64,000 nucleotides of DNA from Dryocola sp. LX212 (GTDB lineage: Bacteria > Pseudomonadota > Gammaproteobacteria > Enterobacterales > Enterobacteriaceae), in assembly GCA_041504365.1 (NCBI GenBank), contig CP167917.1, forward strand, positions 3,286,001 through 3,350,000, given 5' to 3'. The position numbers were made by a program, and so were the translations under genes. Shown piece after piece: positions 1 to 8,986 of the stretch (positions within the stretch are counted from its first letter, which is position 1; every line of letters starts with the position of its first letter). The notes beneath the pieces were generated by a model that saw only the letters and a list, made by a program, of their open reading frames with translations, searched no databases and was not told where the DNA came from.

Positions 1-643
1 TTGAAATAGAGAAATATAGATATTTACTATCTACTAACACTGGTCTTATAGAGTTAATTTGTTGATTAAATGCTACTCGCTCACTGACTACTGCTGATTT
101 ACCAATAGAACCACCAATGCAAACAGTGAAAACATCCCCATTATTAGCCTCTGTGCTATTCAACATGCCATCTTCAGAAAGAAATTTATCTCCTTGAGTA
201 ATCTCACCACATTGAGTTATTTGCCCAGGACCAACAAAGGGAATATTTCCGTTAAAATGACTGGAGACTGATGTGCTTGGTGTTTTTCCAGTTGAGCACA
301 TACCAACATTACCCAGTCTTACCCACGCCCACCCCTGCGGCAGCTCAAAAGGCTTCTCATCCTCGCTAATTTCAGGTAGCGGCTTTTGCTTTTTAATTTT
401 TCCCTGTTTCACCAGCTCGGCTTTTTCAGCGGCAATACGCTTTAACAACTCAGAAGCCGGTTCATCATTCGGATCCTGCGGCACCAGCTTGCCGCGCACC
501 GCCAGCTCCAGAATCAGCTCGCGCAGTTTCTTAATGCCGTAGAGATCGATTTTACCGTTGCTGCCGCGCCCGGCGGTTGAGCGGGTTTGCAGGGCGGAAG
601 TCCAGGTATCGATATGTTGGGTGATCAGTTGTTCAACGGCCAT
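1..643 (-). CDS. hsdS: Type I restriction-modification specificity subunit HsdS (partial, 3' end off the window)
   Basis: DNA-recognition subunit of a type I restriction-modification enzyme; it would direct HsdM and HsdR to a bipartite target. The frame is open from the ATG at 643-641 to the window edge (214 codons), so the second recognition domain is missing only because the window ends. The start overlaps the hsdM stop by one base (TGATG), which indicates translational coupling. The N-terminal ~115 residues form the family's conserved segment (AVRGKLVPQDPNDEPA, then a Lys-rich stretch, then LPQGWAWVRLG), after which target-recognition domain 1 begins near base 300. Base composition drops sharply to AT-rich there, as is usual for swapped recognition domains. 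The sequence specificity cannot be read from the sequence. Confidence 0.9.
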   Translation of the reverse strand, partial: MAVEQLITQHIDTWTSALQTRSTAGRGSNGKIDLYGIKKLRELILELAVRGKLVPQDPNDEPASELLKRIAAEKAELVKQGKIKKQKPLPEISEDEKPFELPQGWAWVRLGNVGMCSTGKTPSTSVSSHFNGNIPFVGPGQITQCGEITQGDKFLSEDGMLNSTEANNGDVFTVCIGGSIGKSAVVSERVAFNQQINSIRPVLVDSKYLYFSIS

Positions 644-2115
644 CAGTTCGCCCCCTTGTTGCCCGCCAGCGCGGCACCGAGAATATCGCGCAGCTGGCTG
701 CGCAGCTTGCTGATTTCCGCCTGCTGCGTCTGGTACTGCGCCAGCAGCTCTTCCGGATCGTGGCTGATGGTTTCGCCCTGGTACGGGTTTTTGATGTCGA
801 GGTTGAAGTTGCGGGCAATCACTTCATCGATACTGACTTTCCACGCCTGGTTGTTCGCTTCGCGGCTGGCAAAACCGTCTGCTTCACTGCCCCACCAGTC
901 GATCTCGGTCTGGAACTCTTCAAACTTCATCGGTTTGGTTTTGCTGTAGTTCTTTACGCCAGCCGGGTACGGATGCTCGTAGAACCAGATCTCTTTGGTC
1001 GGCTGGCCTTTGGTGAAGAACAGAATATTGGTTTTGATGCCTGTATACGGGTTAAACACGCCGTTCGGCAGGCGCACGATGGTGTGCAGGTTGCACTCTT
1101 CGGTGAGCAGCTTTTTGATTTTGGTTTTCACGCCTTCGCCAAACAGCGTGCCGTCCGGCAATACCACCGCCGCACGGCCTTTATCGGCCAGCACTTCAAT
1201 AATCAGCTGCAGGAACAGATCGGCGGTTTCGCGGGTCTGCATTTCTGCCGGGAAGTTTTTCTCGATGCCGTCTTCTTCGGTGCCGCCAAACGGCGGGTTG
1301 GTGACGATCACGTCAAGCTGCTCATCCCACGAGGAAAGCGGCTTGTTAAGCGTGTTGTCGTGGCGGATTTGCACCGGGACTTCAATGCCGTGCAGCAGCA
1401 TATTGGTGGTACACAGCAGGTGCGGGAGCTGCTTTTTCTCCACGCCGAAAATCTGCTTTTGCAGGGTTTTATGGTCTTCGGTGGTGTTAACGTAATGTTC
1501 TTTCACATGGTCAAACGAACACGCCAGGAAACCGCCGGTACCGCAGGCCGGGTCCATAATCGACTCGCCCAGCTTCGGGTCGATGCGGTTGACCATAAAG
1601 CGCGTCACCGCACGCGGGGTATAGAACTCGCCCGCATTGCCCGCGTTTTGCAGGTCGCGCAGGATTTGTTCGTAGATGTCACCAAACAGGTGGCGTTCGG
1701 AACTGCTGCTGAAGTCGATTTCATTAAGTTTATTAATGACCTGGCGCAGCAGCGTGCCGTTCTTCATGTAGTTATAGGCATCGCTGAACGCTTGTTTGAC
1801 CACAAAACCGCGCGGGTTTTTATCGATTGGCGCAATCATGCTTTTCAGGGTTGGGAACAGGTCGTCATTCACAAATTCCAGCAGCTCGTCGCCGGTGATC
1901 CCTTCGCTGTTTGCCGCCCAGGTGCGCCACAGGTAGCGTTCAGGGATCGGCAGCTGGTAGTCATCCTGCTCCAGTTCAAGCTCTTCTTCCTGGGTGTCAA
2001 AAATTTTCAGGAACAGCAGCCAGGAAAGCTGGCCCAGGCGTTGGGCGTCGCCGTCCACGCCTGCGTCTTTGCGCATGATGTCCTGGAGGGATTTTATGAC
2101 TGAGCTAATCGACAT
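643..2115 (-). CDS. hsdM: Type I restriction-modification DNA methyltransferase HsdM
   Basis: N6-adenine methyltransferase subunit (490 aa), using S-adenosylmethionine to protect host DNA and forming the enzyme with HsdS and HsdR. An N-terminal helical HsdM domain is followed by the catalytic domain: AdoMet-binding motif I DPACGTGGFL at residues 188-197 and catalytic motif IV NPPFGG at 273-278. Length and N-terminus resemble the EcoAI-like (type IB) subunits rather than EcoKI, judged from memory. The gene lies 74 bp downstream of hsdR and overlaps hsdS by one base. The ATG at 2115 has a GGAAAG ribosome site. All catalytic motifs are intact, so activity is expected. Confidence 0.95.
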   Translation of the reverse strand: MSISSVIKSLQDIMRKDAGVDGDAQRLGQLSWLLFLKIFDTQEEELELEQDDYQLPIPERYLWRTWAANSEGITGDELLEFVNDDLFPTLKSMIAPIDKNPRGFVVKQAFSDAYNYMKNGTLLRQVINKLNEIDFSSSSERHLFGDIYEQILRDLQNAGNAGEFYTPRAVTRFMVNRIDPKLGESIMDPACGTGGFLACSFDHVKEHYVNTTEDHKTLQKQIFGVEKKQLPHLLCTTNMLLHGIEVPVQIRHDNTLNKPLSSWDEQLDVIVTNPPFGGTEEDGIEKNFPAEMQTRETADLFLQLIIEVLADKGRAAVVLPDGTLFGEGVKTKIKKLLTEECNLHTIVRLPNGVFNPYTGIKTNILFFTKGQPTKEIWFYEHPYPAGVKNYSKTKPMKFEEFQTEIDWWGSEADGFASREANNQAWKVSIDEVIARNFNLDIKNPYQGETISHDPEELLAQYQTQQAEISKLRSQLRDILGAALAGNKGAN

Positions 2116-2141
2116 GTTTTCTTTCCGTTTTTAAATAATGA

Positions 2142-2172
2142 TGCCACCGGAAGCCGAAAGCGCCAGGTGGCA
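2142..2172. repeat. REP-like hairpin between hsdR and hsdM
   Basis: Arms TGCCACC (2142-2148) and GGTGGCA (2166-2172) pair perfectly around a 17-base loop in the 74-bp hsdR-hsdM gap. There is no T tract, so it looks like a REP-type or mRNA-processing hairpin rather than a terminator. It could lower hsdM expression relative to hsdR or stabilise the upstream message; that is inference. Confidence 0.55.
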
Positions 2173-2189
2173 GAATAGACGTTGGGTTA

Positions 2190-4625
2190 TCAGGCGGAGC
2201 GTGGCGGCAGCTGGTAGATTTCGTTTTCCAGGTCAAACACGGCGTCTTCGTAAGCCTGCTTGTTGCCAAAACTGCTTTTGATAATTTCAAGCGGGCGACC
2301 GAGCGAGTCGAACGGTTTCAGCTTCAGCACCTGGATATCCTCGATTTCCTGCACGCCTTCGTCGGCGTATTTATCCAGAAGCGTGTTTAACACGTTCTGC
2401 GCAGGCGCGGAATATTTGGTGAAATAGTTACGTTTACGCACGTTGTTGGCTCGTTCCTGGCGCGTTAGCGGCGGCTGGCCGTAAACCACGTGGCAAAGCA
2501 AATCGAACGGGTCGAGATCTTTACCCACCTCTTCGGCCAGCACGTCCCAAAGCACGCCCAGCTCTTGCAGCTCCGCAATGATAACCTGCTTGCGGGCGGC
2601 AGAGTGCCATTTACGGGTGAAGTCATCAAGCGATGCGTAGTCTTTATCTTTCAGCAACGTTTTGCGGGTGTAGTCCTGGAAGGATTCTGTGACCAGTTTG
2701 CCGTCCGCATCGTAATACTGCACGCGTTTCGCCAGCACTTTAACCGCAACGCCGTTGACGTGGAATTTGCGGATTTTGTTCTCGTCGTCTTCTTCGATAG
2801 CACCGGCGCCAACGCCTGACGTCGCATCGTAAGCTGCGGGAGTCTCGTCTGCCCCTGCAAACACATCTGGCAATTCACCCTCTGGCGTTTCGTCTTCCAG
2901 CCGCTCGTCAAAATCAGAGTCCGGGTCGGTAATCTCTTCTGCCGTGGTACGGATCACTTTTTCCGGTACGCCGTCAAAGCGTTCATCGGCAAACAATTCG
3001 GTGGCTTTTTTGAAGTCGAGAATGGTGAACCACAGCTTGCCGTGTTTTTCGTTGATACGCGTTCCGCGCCCGATGATTTGCTTAAATTTGGTCATCGACT
3101 GGATGTTTTGATCCAGCACCACCAGCTTGCAGGTTTGGGCATCGACGCCCGTGCTCATCAGTTCAGACGTGGTGGCAATCACCGGGTAAGGCTTTTTCGG
3201 GTTGATGAAGTTATCCAGCTGCCCTTTGCCGATCTCGTCATCGCCGGTAATTTTCATCACATACTTTTCGTTCTTCTTCACCTGCTCCGGGTTCAGGTTG
3301 ACCAGCGCCCGGCGCATTCTGTCGGCATGGTCGATGTCGTTACAAAAGACGATGGTTTTATCCATCGGGTTGGTGCGTTTTAGATAGTCGGTGATGGTTT
3401 GCGCCACCAGCAGGGTGCGCTCATCAATGACCATTGTGCGGTCGAAATCTTTCTGGTTGTAAATACGGTCTTCAATCAGCTCGCCGCGCTTATCCACCTG
3501 CCCTCTGGTTGGCCGCCAGCCCTGCAAATCCACATCAATGTCCACGCGCACCACTTTGTACGGTGCGAGGAAGCCGTCTTCAATACCTTCTTTCAGCGAA
3601 TAGGTGTAGACCGGTTCGCCAAAGTAATCGGTGCTGGAGACGTCCTCGGTTTCTTTCGGCGTCGCGGTGAGACCAATCTGCGTGGCGCTGCTGAAGTATT
3701 CAAGGATTTCACGCCAGGCGCTGTCTTCCGACGCGCTGCCGCGGTGGCATTCGTCGATAACAATCAGGTCGAAGAAGTCTGGCGCGACTTGTTTAAAGGC
3801 TTTCTGATGTTCCTCTGGCCCGGTGATCGCCTGGTAGAGCGCCAGCTGGATTTCATAAGCCGGGTCGATGGTGCGCCCGGTGATTTTTGTCATCGCGCTG
3901 CCGAAAGGCTGGAAGTCGTTAGTTTTAGTTTGATCAACCAGGATATTGCGGTCAGCGAGGAACAGAATGCGTTTCTTGTTTTTTGCTTTCCATAAACGCC
4001 AGATAATCTGGAAAGCGGTGTAGGTTTTCCCGGTTCCGGTCGCCATCACCAGCAGTACGCGTTTTTGCCCGCCAGAGATCGCCGCTATAGTTTTATTGAT
4101 TGCCTGTAACTGATAGTAGCGCGGGGATTTTCCTGAGTTGTCATCGTAGTAATCCTGGCTGATGACGGGCATTTGCTCGGGAGTAAAACCTTTCCAGGCG
4201 CAGTATTTATCCCACAGCCGTTCGGGGCCGGGGAAATCTTCCAGCTTGATTTCAGATTCAAGCTGCACAGCATTGGTTTTATCGTGAAAGATAAAGCCGT
4301 CCCCGTTGGAGGCAAAAACAAACGGCACATCAAGCAAGCGCGCGTAATCCAGCCCTTGCTGCATCCCTTTGCCCATCTCATGCTTATTGGCTTTTGCTTC
4401 TATAACCGCAAGCGGTAACCCCGGCTTATGGTAAAGCACAATATCGGCTGATTTCACCGTCAGGCGTGCCGCCAGTTTGCCGCGTACCACCACTTTGCCA
4501 TCACGGAGTTTTACCTCCTGGCGTATCTGCGTCATCACGTTCCAGCCTGCGTCTTTCACCGCAGGCAGAATGAATTTGGTGATGATGTCCGTTTCAGTCA
4601 GGTGCGTTTTGTTTACGCCAGCCAT
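2190..4625 (-). CDS. hsdR: Type I restriction enzyme HsdR, endonuclease and translocase subunit
   Basis: Motor and nuclease subunit (811 aa) that translocates DNA with ATP and cleaves unmodified DNA. The N-terminal PD-(D/E)xK nuclease core is visible as D61 with E76-A-K78. The SF2 helicase part follows with Walker A ATGTGKT (195-201), DECH at 291-294 and a later helicase motif QIIGRGTR. The length matches the ~810-aa IB-type HsdR group (EcoAI-like, from memory), shorter than EcoKI HsdR. Its ATG has a GAGAG ribosome site about seven bases upstream. It is the first gene of an hsdR-M-S transcription unit on the minus strand and no frameshift is seen. Confidence 0.95.
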   Translation of the reverse strand: MAGVNKTHLTETDIITKFILPAVKDAGWNVMTQIRQEVKLRDGKVVVRGKLAARLTVKSADIVLYHKPGLPLAVIEAKANKHEMGKGMQQGLDYARLLDVPFVFASNGDGFIFHDKTNAVQLESEIKLEDFPGPERLWDKYCAWKGFTPEQMPVISQDYYDDNSGKSPRYYQLQAINKTIAAISGGQKRVLLVMATGTGKTYTAFQIIWRLWKAKNKKRILFLADRNILVDQTKTNDFQPFGSAMTKITGRTIDPAYEIQLALYQAITGPEEHQKAFKQVAPDFFDLIVIDECHRGSASEDSAWREILEYFSSATQIGLTATPKETEDVSSTDYFGEPVYTYSLKEGIEDGFLAPYKVVRVDIDVDLQGWRPTRGQVDKRGELIEDRIYNQKDFDRTMVIDERTLLVAQTITDYLKRTNPMDKTIVFCNDIDHADRMRRALVNLNPEQVKKNEKYVMKITGDDEIGKGQLDNFINPKKPYPVIATTSELMSTGVDAQTCKLVVLDQNIQSMTKFKQIIGRGTRINEKHGKLWFTILDFKKATELFADERFDGVPEKVIRTTAEEITDPDSDFDERLEDETPEGELPDVFAGADETPAAYDATSGVGAGAIEEDDENKIRKFHVNGVAVKVLAKRVQYYDADGKLVTESFQDYTRKTLLKDKDYASLDDFTRKWHSAARKQVIIAELQELGVLWDVLAEEVGKDLDPFDLLCHVVYGQPPLTRQERANNVRKRNYFTKYSAPAQNVLNTLLDKYADEGVQEIEDIQVLKLKPFDSLGRPLEIIKSSFGNKQAYEDAVFDLENEIYQLPPRSA

Positions 4626-4781
4626 AGCAGAGCTCTCAACGATATTGGGTTAGCTCTGATTTTACACAGGTTAGTGCGTCAAGTAATGGCATGAAACGAT
4701 GTTTTGAGCCGGTGCAGGGAAAACCAGCACCCGTTAGCAAAGCTTCTGTTTCGATCGGCTCATGTACTCAGCTTTACGCGT

Positions 4782-4826
4782 CCAGGTGTCGTTACCTGGC
4801 ACAGTCCCGGTTATTAAAGGTATAAT
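4782..4826 (+). promoter_or_regulatory. Likely yaiL promoter with an inverted repeat over the -35
   Basis: A perfect -10 TATAAT lies at 4821-4826, with a weak -35 (GGCACA, 4798-4803) 17 bp upstream. A 6-bp inverted repeat CCAGGT/ACCTGG (4782-4787 and 4794-4799) overlaps the -35 and could be an operator. The yaiL ATG follows at 4860. Assigned from motif match only. Confidence 0.45.
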
Positions 4827-4859
4827 CCTGCGCATGACCCAACTGATTCAGACGCAAAG

Positions 4860-5399
4860 ATGACAAAACTCACCCTACAAGAGCAGATGCTGAAAGCTGG
4901 CTTAGTGACCAGCAAGAAAATGGCCAAAGTGCAAAAAACGGCCAAAAAATCACGCGTTCAGGCGCGCGAGGCAAGAGAGGCCGTGGAAGAGAATAAGAAG
5001 GCGCAGCTTGAGCGTGATAAAGAGTTAAGCGAGCAGCAAAAGCAGGCCGCGTTAGCCAAAGAATTTAAAGCTCAGGTTAAGCAATTAATTGAAATGAACA
5101 GAATCGTTATTTCTCGTGGCGATATCGGTTATAACTTCACGGACAATAATTTAATTAAAAAAGTCTATGTGGATAAAGCAACCCAGGGCCAACTGATTAA
5201 TGGCCGTCTTGCCATTGCCCGCCTGTCTACAGATAAGAATGGCGACAGTGAATATGCGATTATCCCCGCAAGCGTAGCGGATAAAATTGCCCAGCGTGAC
5301 GCGAGCAGTATCGTATTAAACAGTGCGCTAAGCACCGAAGAACAGGATGAAGAAGATCCGTACGCGGACTTTAAAATACCTGATGATTTGATGTGGTAA
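4860..5399 (+). CDS. yaiL: YaiL, DUF2058 family protein
   Basis: A 179-aa cytoplasmic protein of the DUF2058/YaiL family, annotated in E. coli as nucleoprotein- or polynucleotide-associated; no biochemical activity is firmly known. Residues ~1-85 are very rich in Lys, Glu, Gln and Ala and predict one long charged coiled coil. A compact C-terminal half with the signature RGDIGYNF near residue 82 follows, ending in an acidic tail (EEQDEEDPYADF). Length equals the K-12 protein. In K-12 yaiL sits at a different map position, so its place beside hsd differs from that chromosome. The upstream TATAAT box suits monocistronic expression. Confidence 0.9.
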   Translation: MTKLTLQEQMLKAGLVTSKKMAKVQKTAKKSRVQAREAREAVEENKKAQLERDKELSEQQKQAALAKEFKAQVKQLIEMNRIVISRGDIGYNFTDNNLIKKVYVDKATQGQLINGRLAIARLSTDKNGDSEYAIIPASVADKIAQRDASSIVLNSALSTEEQDEEDPYADFKIPDDLMW

Positions 5400-5615
5400 T
5401 GAGCATTTAACAGAGATATTCAGGGCGATGGATTTTATTTCATTGCCCTTTTGCAAATTTTGACCTTAAGTCGTGCACGTTTAGAGCCCACCAACCAGAC
5501 ATCAATGATGCTGGCATGTGGCATCTGAGAAGAAGCAATGCGTCGACTGTCCGCAAATGGAACACCGACCCAAAGTTCTGGTTATCGAACATTGCCACGG
5601 TCTCAGAGTATAGCT

Positions 5616-5876
5616 TTAACCTCGCCCATCTTTGGGAACCAGAAAATAAAAAGCGAAAGGTGATGAGCCAATGATTGTGAACATAATACTGTAAATGGCA
5701 ACCCACGCGCCTTGAATGATGAAGAGTGATGCACTCCATTGTTCCATTGGCATATTATACTGCTCCTCAACGCCTTCGAAGGTCACGCTTGAGACGGCCG
5801 AAAAAACAATTATAAAAACAATAGCTACTGCAATCAGGAATTTTTTCCCTTCGCGAGTTTTGAATATCTTCAACAT
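5616..5876 (-). CDS. Small two-helix inner-membrane protein (DUF2534-like?)
   Basis: An 86-aa protein with two predicted membrane segments (about residues 13-32 and 50-74), a basic N-terminus (KTREGKK) and a short periplasmic-type linker containing EEQYNMP and EQW. A strong ribosome site (AGGGAAGGATT) directly precedes the ATG, supporting it as a real gene. It resembles small enterobacterial proteins I recall being annotated DUF2534, but I cannot confirm the family. It lies alone, convergent with yaiL. Function unknown; a stress-induced membrane protein is one possibility but nothing in the sequence proves it. Confidence 0.65.
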   Translation of the reverse strand: MLKIFKTREGKKFLIAVAIVFIIVFSAVSSVTFEGVEEQYNMPMEQWSASLFIIQGAWVAIYSIMFTIIGSSPFAFYFLVPKDGRG

Positions 5877-6231
5877 AATCCTTCCCTAACAGATGGTTTT
5901 AATCAGTACAGCCGTTATGAAACTGTAGTCTGGCAAAACGTCACCAAAAAATGTGATCCAGGCCCATCTCTGAAGATATTTCCGAATGAGCCGAAACTAC
6001 AGTTTCCAGCCATGTTCAGAAGTCGACCGTAAGCTTTGTCTGACAAGGTTATCGGCACCAGGGCTCAAATTAAAGTATTTATTTGCACCAAAAGCGATAT
6101 TTCAGTTGGTAACGGTTAAGCAAGAATGCCGCAACGTTTATGAAAAGCACAATTTCCATTCACTCATGCAGCGAGCTGAAGTGCGCTTATGGTAGCTTAT
6201 AGCCTCCCGCATTTTGCTGAAGGTGGTATGT
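5877..6231. other. Gene-free stretch upstream of fosA
   Basis: About 350 bp without a convincing gene. An open frame at 5986-6195 (69 codons) has no good ribosome site, no recognisable domain and unlikely composition, so it is not called. The last bases carry the fosA ribosome site (AAGGTGG). No strong sigma-70 promoter or terminator stands out. Confidence 0.5.
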
Positions 6232-6630
6232 ATGCTGAGCGGTCTAAATCACATAACCATTGCCGTAAGTGATGTTACGAGAAGCTTTGACTTTTATGTC
6301 AACACGCTTGGTTTTGTCCCTAAGGCCAGATGGGCCAGCGGGGCTTATCTTTGTCTTGGTAGCCTGTGGCTGTGCCTTTCCGCTGACGCGGTGGCCCCTC
6401 AGGAAGATTACACTCACTACGCATTCAGCATCCGCAGCGAAGACTTCGATGCGTTTGCTGCTCAGCTGAAGTCATCGGGCGTTAAAGAGTGGAAAACAAA
6501 TAAGAGTGAAGGAAAATCTCTCTACTTCCTTGACCCTGATGGGCACAAGCTGGAAATACATGACGGCGATATGGAGAGCCGCCTCAACGCCTGCATGAGG
6601 CAGCCTTATGAAAAAATGGAATTTTTCTGA
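6232..6630 (+). CDS. fosA: FosA-type fosfomycin glutathione transferase
   Basis: Mn2+/K+-dependent VOC-fold (glyoxalase superfamily) enzyme that adds glutathione to the epoxide of fosfomycin. Starting at MLSGLNH gives 132 aa, preceded by AAGGTGG; an in-frame ATG six codons upstream is less likely. Metal ligands H7, H62 and E108 are present, as are the drug-contact residues of characterised FosA proteins: T9, W46, C48, K88, S92, S96 and R117 (offset by two from the Pseudomonas numbering after a two-residue gap). The active site therefore looks complete. It is a chromosomal type with no integron or insertion sequence nearby. The resistance level is not predictable from sequence. Confidence 0.9.
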   Translation: MLSGLNHITIAVSDVTRSFDFYVNTLGFVPKARWASGAYLCLGSLWLCLSADAVAPQEDYTHYAFSIRSEDFDAFAAQLKSSGVKEWKTNKSEGKSLYFLDPDGHKLEIHDGDMESRLNACMRQPYEKMEFF

Positions 6631-6696
6631 TGTCTTGAAACTGAATGGTTAATTCAATCCGTACCCAGCCACATAAGTACGCATTCAAAGTTAACC

Positions 6697-7488
6697 TCAA
6701 CCCAGACATCGTACATACCTCTCCCCGGAGCGCTGCACGATTTCGTCCGCCCTCTCCTTTATGTCCTTGCCTTCGAACGCGCCGTAGAGTTTCTTAAACT
6801 TCACGCCGCTCAGGCGACGCGTCATATCACGAACCGTCTCTGCTGCAAGCGGCAGCATATTTGGGTAACTCCACATAAAGGAGACGGCGTCCGCGCCCGG
6901 CGTTACCTGAAGGATATCCCCTGACAGCAGCACTCCTTCACCCTGCTGCCAGTGGAGTACGCTGCCGCCCGCGAAGTGGCCGCCGAGGCGCATCAGGGTG
7001 ACATCGCTGGTCAGCTTAAGGGTGTCTCCTTCCCAGAGGGTAACGTGAGGGCTGTCACGCATGATCCACTCCCGGTCGCTGGTATGAAGATAAATCGGGG
7101 CGTCAAACGCTTCGGCCCAATCCTGCATGGTGGTGTAGTAATGAGGATGCGAGATGGCGATGGCTTTCAGCCCACCGAGGGCGGATACCAGCGTTCTGGT
7201 GGCTTCGTCGAAGGTGGCGATACAGTCCCAAAGAATATTGCCTTCCGGGGTTCGTACGATAAAAGCCCGCTGGTTAATGGCAAAATCTGGGACGGTGCGG
7301 ATGCTGAGGAGGTCAGCCTCGTGCTGCCTCCACTTATTGCTATGGGTTGCAATCAGGGTATCGAAATCCACCCATTTCTGCCCCGCGGCTGGCACATACT
7401 GACGCTCATCTTCGCAGATCTTGCAGCGTTCGGGAGGGGAGCCGCTGACGTCGTAAGAAGTTCCGCAGGCTTTGCATAATGCGATCAT
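6697..7488 (-). CDS. Zinc-ribbon metallo-beta-lactamase-fold hydrolase
   Basis: A 263-aa cytoplasmic protein. The N-terminus carries a rubredoxin-like zinc knuckle (C5-x2-C8 and C22-x2-C25). The rest is an MBL fold with H114-P-H116, H171 (GGHFAGG) and D191 (SGD). The usual HxHxDH motif is HPHYYT here, so the second-metal ligands D and H are missing. A mononuclear or redox-type site, or a non-hydrolytic role, is possible. Substrate unknown. It lies 99 bp downstream of the pseudouridine synthase gene on the same strand with an inverted repeat between them. It should not be read as a beta-lactam resistance gene. Confidence 0.75.
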   Translation of the reverse strand: MIALCKACGTSYDVSGSPPERCKICEDERQYVPAAGQKWVDFDTLIATHSNKWRQHEADLLSIRTVPDFAINQRAFIVRTPEGNILWDCIATFDEATRTLVSALGGLKAIAISHPHYYTTMQDWAEAFDAPIYLHTSDREWIMRDSPHVTLWEGDTLKLTSDVTLMRLGGHFAGGSVLHWQQGEGVLLSGDILQVTPGADAVSFMWSYPNMLPLAAETVRDMTRRLSGVKFKKLYGAFEGKDIKERADEIVQRSGERYVRCLG

Positions 7489-7524
7489 TTAGGGGCGTTC
7501 TCCGTTCCGGTTAGCTACTATCAG

Positions 7525-7555
7525 TCTGGCACACCGGTAAGTAAAAAGTGCCAGA
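7525..7555. repeat. 8-bp inverted repeat before the MBL-fold gene
   Basis: TCTGGCAC (7525-7532) and GTGCCAGA (7548-7555) are perfectly complementary with a 15-base spacer, 37-67 bp upstream of the MBL-fold start. There is no T tract on either side. It could be an operator or a weak transcriptional hairpin. Confidence 0.5.
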
Positions 7556-7587
7556 TAATGCTGCCGGTCAAACTACGAAGAGGTTAT

Positions 7588-8271
7588 TCAGAAAGGACTG
7601 GCATGACGGGCATGTACTGGCTTTTCGCTGGCGGGATGAATAAAGTGGAGCTCGCTGGCATGCAGCATCAGGCGCGGTGCGTGTTCCGTGCCCGGTTGGA
7701 GCAGCCCGCCGTAGAGATCGCAGCCCAGAATAGGATGGCCCAGCTGCTGGCTGTGAATGCGCAGCTGGTGCGTACGTCCGGTCTCCGGCGTCAGCTCGAC
7801 CCGCGTTAGCGGCAGCAAATCGCGGTAGAAGCGCTCAACAACCCGATAGCGGGAGCGAGCGGGCTTGCCGTTGACCGCGCAAATCGACATTAACGGGAAC
7901 AGCGCCGGATCTTTGGCTATGGGCGCGTCTATCACTCCTTCGTCTTTGTCCAGGTGCCCGCAAAGCAGCGCGCTGTAAACCTTACTGACGGTGCGCTGGC
8001 TGAACTGGTGGCAAAGCGCGGCGTTAACAGACTTGTTGCGGGCAACCACCATCAGCCCGGAAGTGCCGAAATCAAGCCGGTGGACCAGGGTACAGCCGGG
8101 GAAGATCTTTACCAGCCGGTGATGTACGGAATCGAGATTCTGCGGATTTTTCCCCGACAGGCTCAGCAGCCCGGCGGGTTTGTTAATAAGCACCAGGTGC
8201 TCGTCCTGACAGAGGATCTCGATCTCGTCATGGCACGGCGGGGCAATAAAAGTATCGATAATCGTAGACAT
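7588..8271 (-). CDS. RluA-family pseudouridine synthase paralogue
   Basis: A 227-aa enzyme of the RluA/RsuA fold, converting uridine to pseudouridine in RNA. Catalytic D67 sits in the family signature HRLDFGTSG; further motifs are NKPAGLLSL (residues 30-38) and the late GRTHQLRIH and LGHPILG. No S4 domain precedes it, as in RluA. It differs clearly from E. coli RluA (which has HRLDMATSG) so it is a paralogue, and the RNA target is unknown. It may resemble the group annotated as TIGR01621, a weak recollection. No other translation gene is adjacent. Confidence 0.85.
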   Translation of the reverse strand: MSTIIDTFIAPPCHDEIEILCQDEHLVLINKPAGLLSLSGKNPQNLDSVHHRLVKIFPGCTLVHRLDFGTSGLMVVARNKSVNAALCHQFSQRTVSKVYSALLCGHLDKDEGVIDAPIAKDPALFPLMSICAVNGKPARSRYRVVERFYRDLLPLTRVELTPETGRTHQLRIHSQQLGHPILGCDLYGGLLQPGTEHAPRLMLHASELHFIHPASEKPVHARHASPF

Positions 8272-8388
8272 CAGGCGGCCCGGCTGAAGAGTGGCAGCGG
8301 ATAGTACCGAATTTACCCGCGGCTGGCGAATCTGGCCGCAGGCCGGGTAACACGACAGGCCTTTAAGCTAACGCAACAGGAGAAGATT

Positions 8389-8793
8389 ATGCATTCACAT
8401 CCAGTACGGCAGATCGTTGAAGCCTGTGACAGAGCCATCACCGCGAAAGACTATGACTCGCTGATGGAGCACTATGCGGAGGACGCCGCCCTGGTGGTTA
8501 AACCGGGCATGGTAGCCAACGGCAAAGAGGCTATCCGCAAAGCGTTTATCGCCATTGCCGATTACTTTCAGGACCAGCTGAGCGTGGAGCAGGGAGAGAT
8601 GCAGATCGTCGAAGGCGGCGGAAACGCGCTGGTGATTATGGAAACGCGGCTTCGTTTCCCCGACGGCCACGGCGGCACGACGGAGACAACCCGTCGGGCA
8701 ACCTATGTCTTTCGCCACGAGGCCGATGGCCGCTGGCTTTGCACCGTCGATAACTCATACGGTACTTCGCTGTTAGACGCGCAGACAGCCTGA
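8389..8793 (+). CDS. SnoaL-like/DUF4440 cone-barrel protein
   Basis: A 134-aa single-domain protein of the NTF2-like superfamily: an N-terminal helix followed by YAEDAALVVKPG and a C-terminal strand ending RWLCTVDNSYG. The family includes isomerases, hydrolases and ligand-binding proteins, and no catalytic residues can be assigned here. A strong ribosome site AGGAGAAGATT precedes the ATG. It stands alone between two minus-strand genes. Function unknown. Confidence 0.75.
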   Translation: MHSHPVRQIVEACDRAITAKDYDSLMEHYAEDAALVVKPGMVANGKEAIRKAFIAIADYFQDQLSVEQGEMQIVEGGGNALVIMETRLRFPDGHGGTTETTRRATYVFRHEADGRWLCTVDNSYGTSLLDAQTA

Positions 8794-8986
8794 AGCATCC
8801 CCATCATTTCCAAAAAAGGCAGCCCGTCATCTCAATTAAAAGTCTACATCACTCCCAGGTCCAGCGTTGTCGCTGCATATTTTGAGCGAGATTTTTAAGA
8901 GTTACACAGATAAGTAAGCGGGGGTATTAACGGAAGACGCTGGCGCTTATCCACCCTGGCACTCTTTGCTCAACAATAGCGTAGCG

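Noticed and set aside
760-2103. 447-codon plus-strand frame opposite hsdM
   Set aside because: Antisense shadow of hsdM with no domain or start signal.
1-4625. Possible phage or plasmid origin of the hsd block
   Set aside because: No integrase, insertion sequence, tRNA flank or direct repeats are visible in the window, so mobility cannot be claimed.
5440-5739. 99-codon minus-strand frame overlapping the small membrane protein
   Set aside because: It overlaps the better-supported 86-aa gene in another frame, lacks a domain and has no strong start.
5986-6195. 69-codon open frame before fosA
   Set aside because: No ribosome site, no recognisable domain and no convincing coding composition.
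6697-7488. Interpretation as a carbapenemase/beta-lactamase
   Set aside because: The family is the broad MBL fold, with a zinc ribbon, altered active-site motif and no signal peptide; beta-lactam hydrolysis is not supported.
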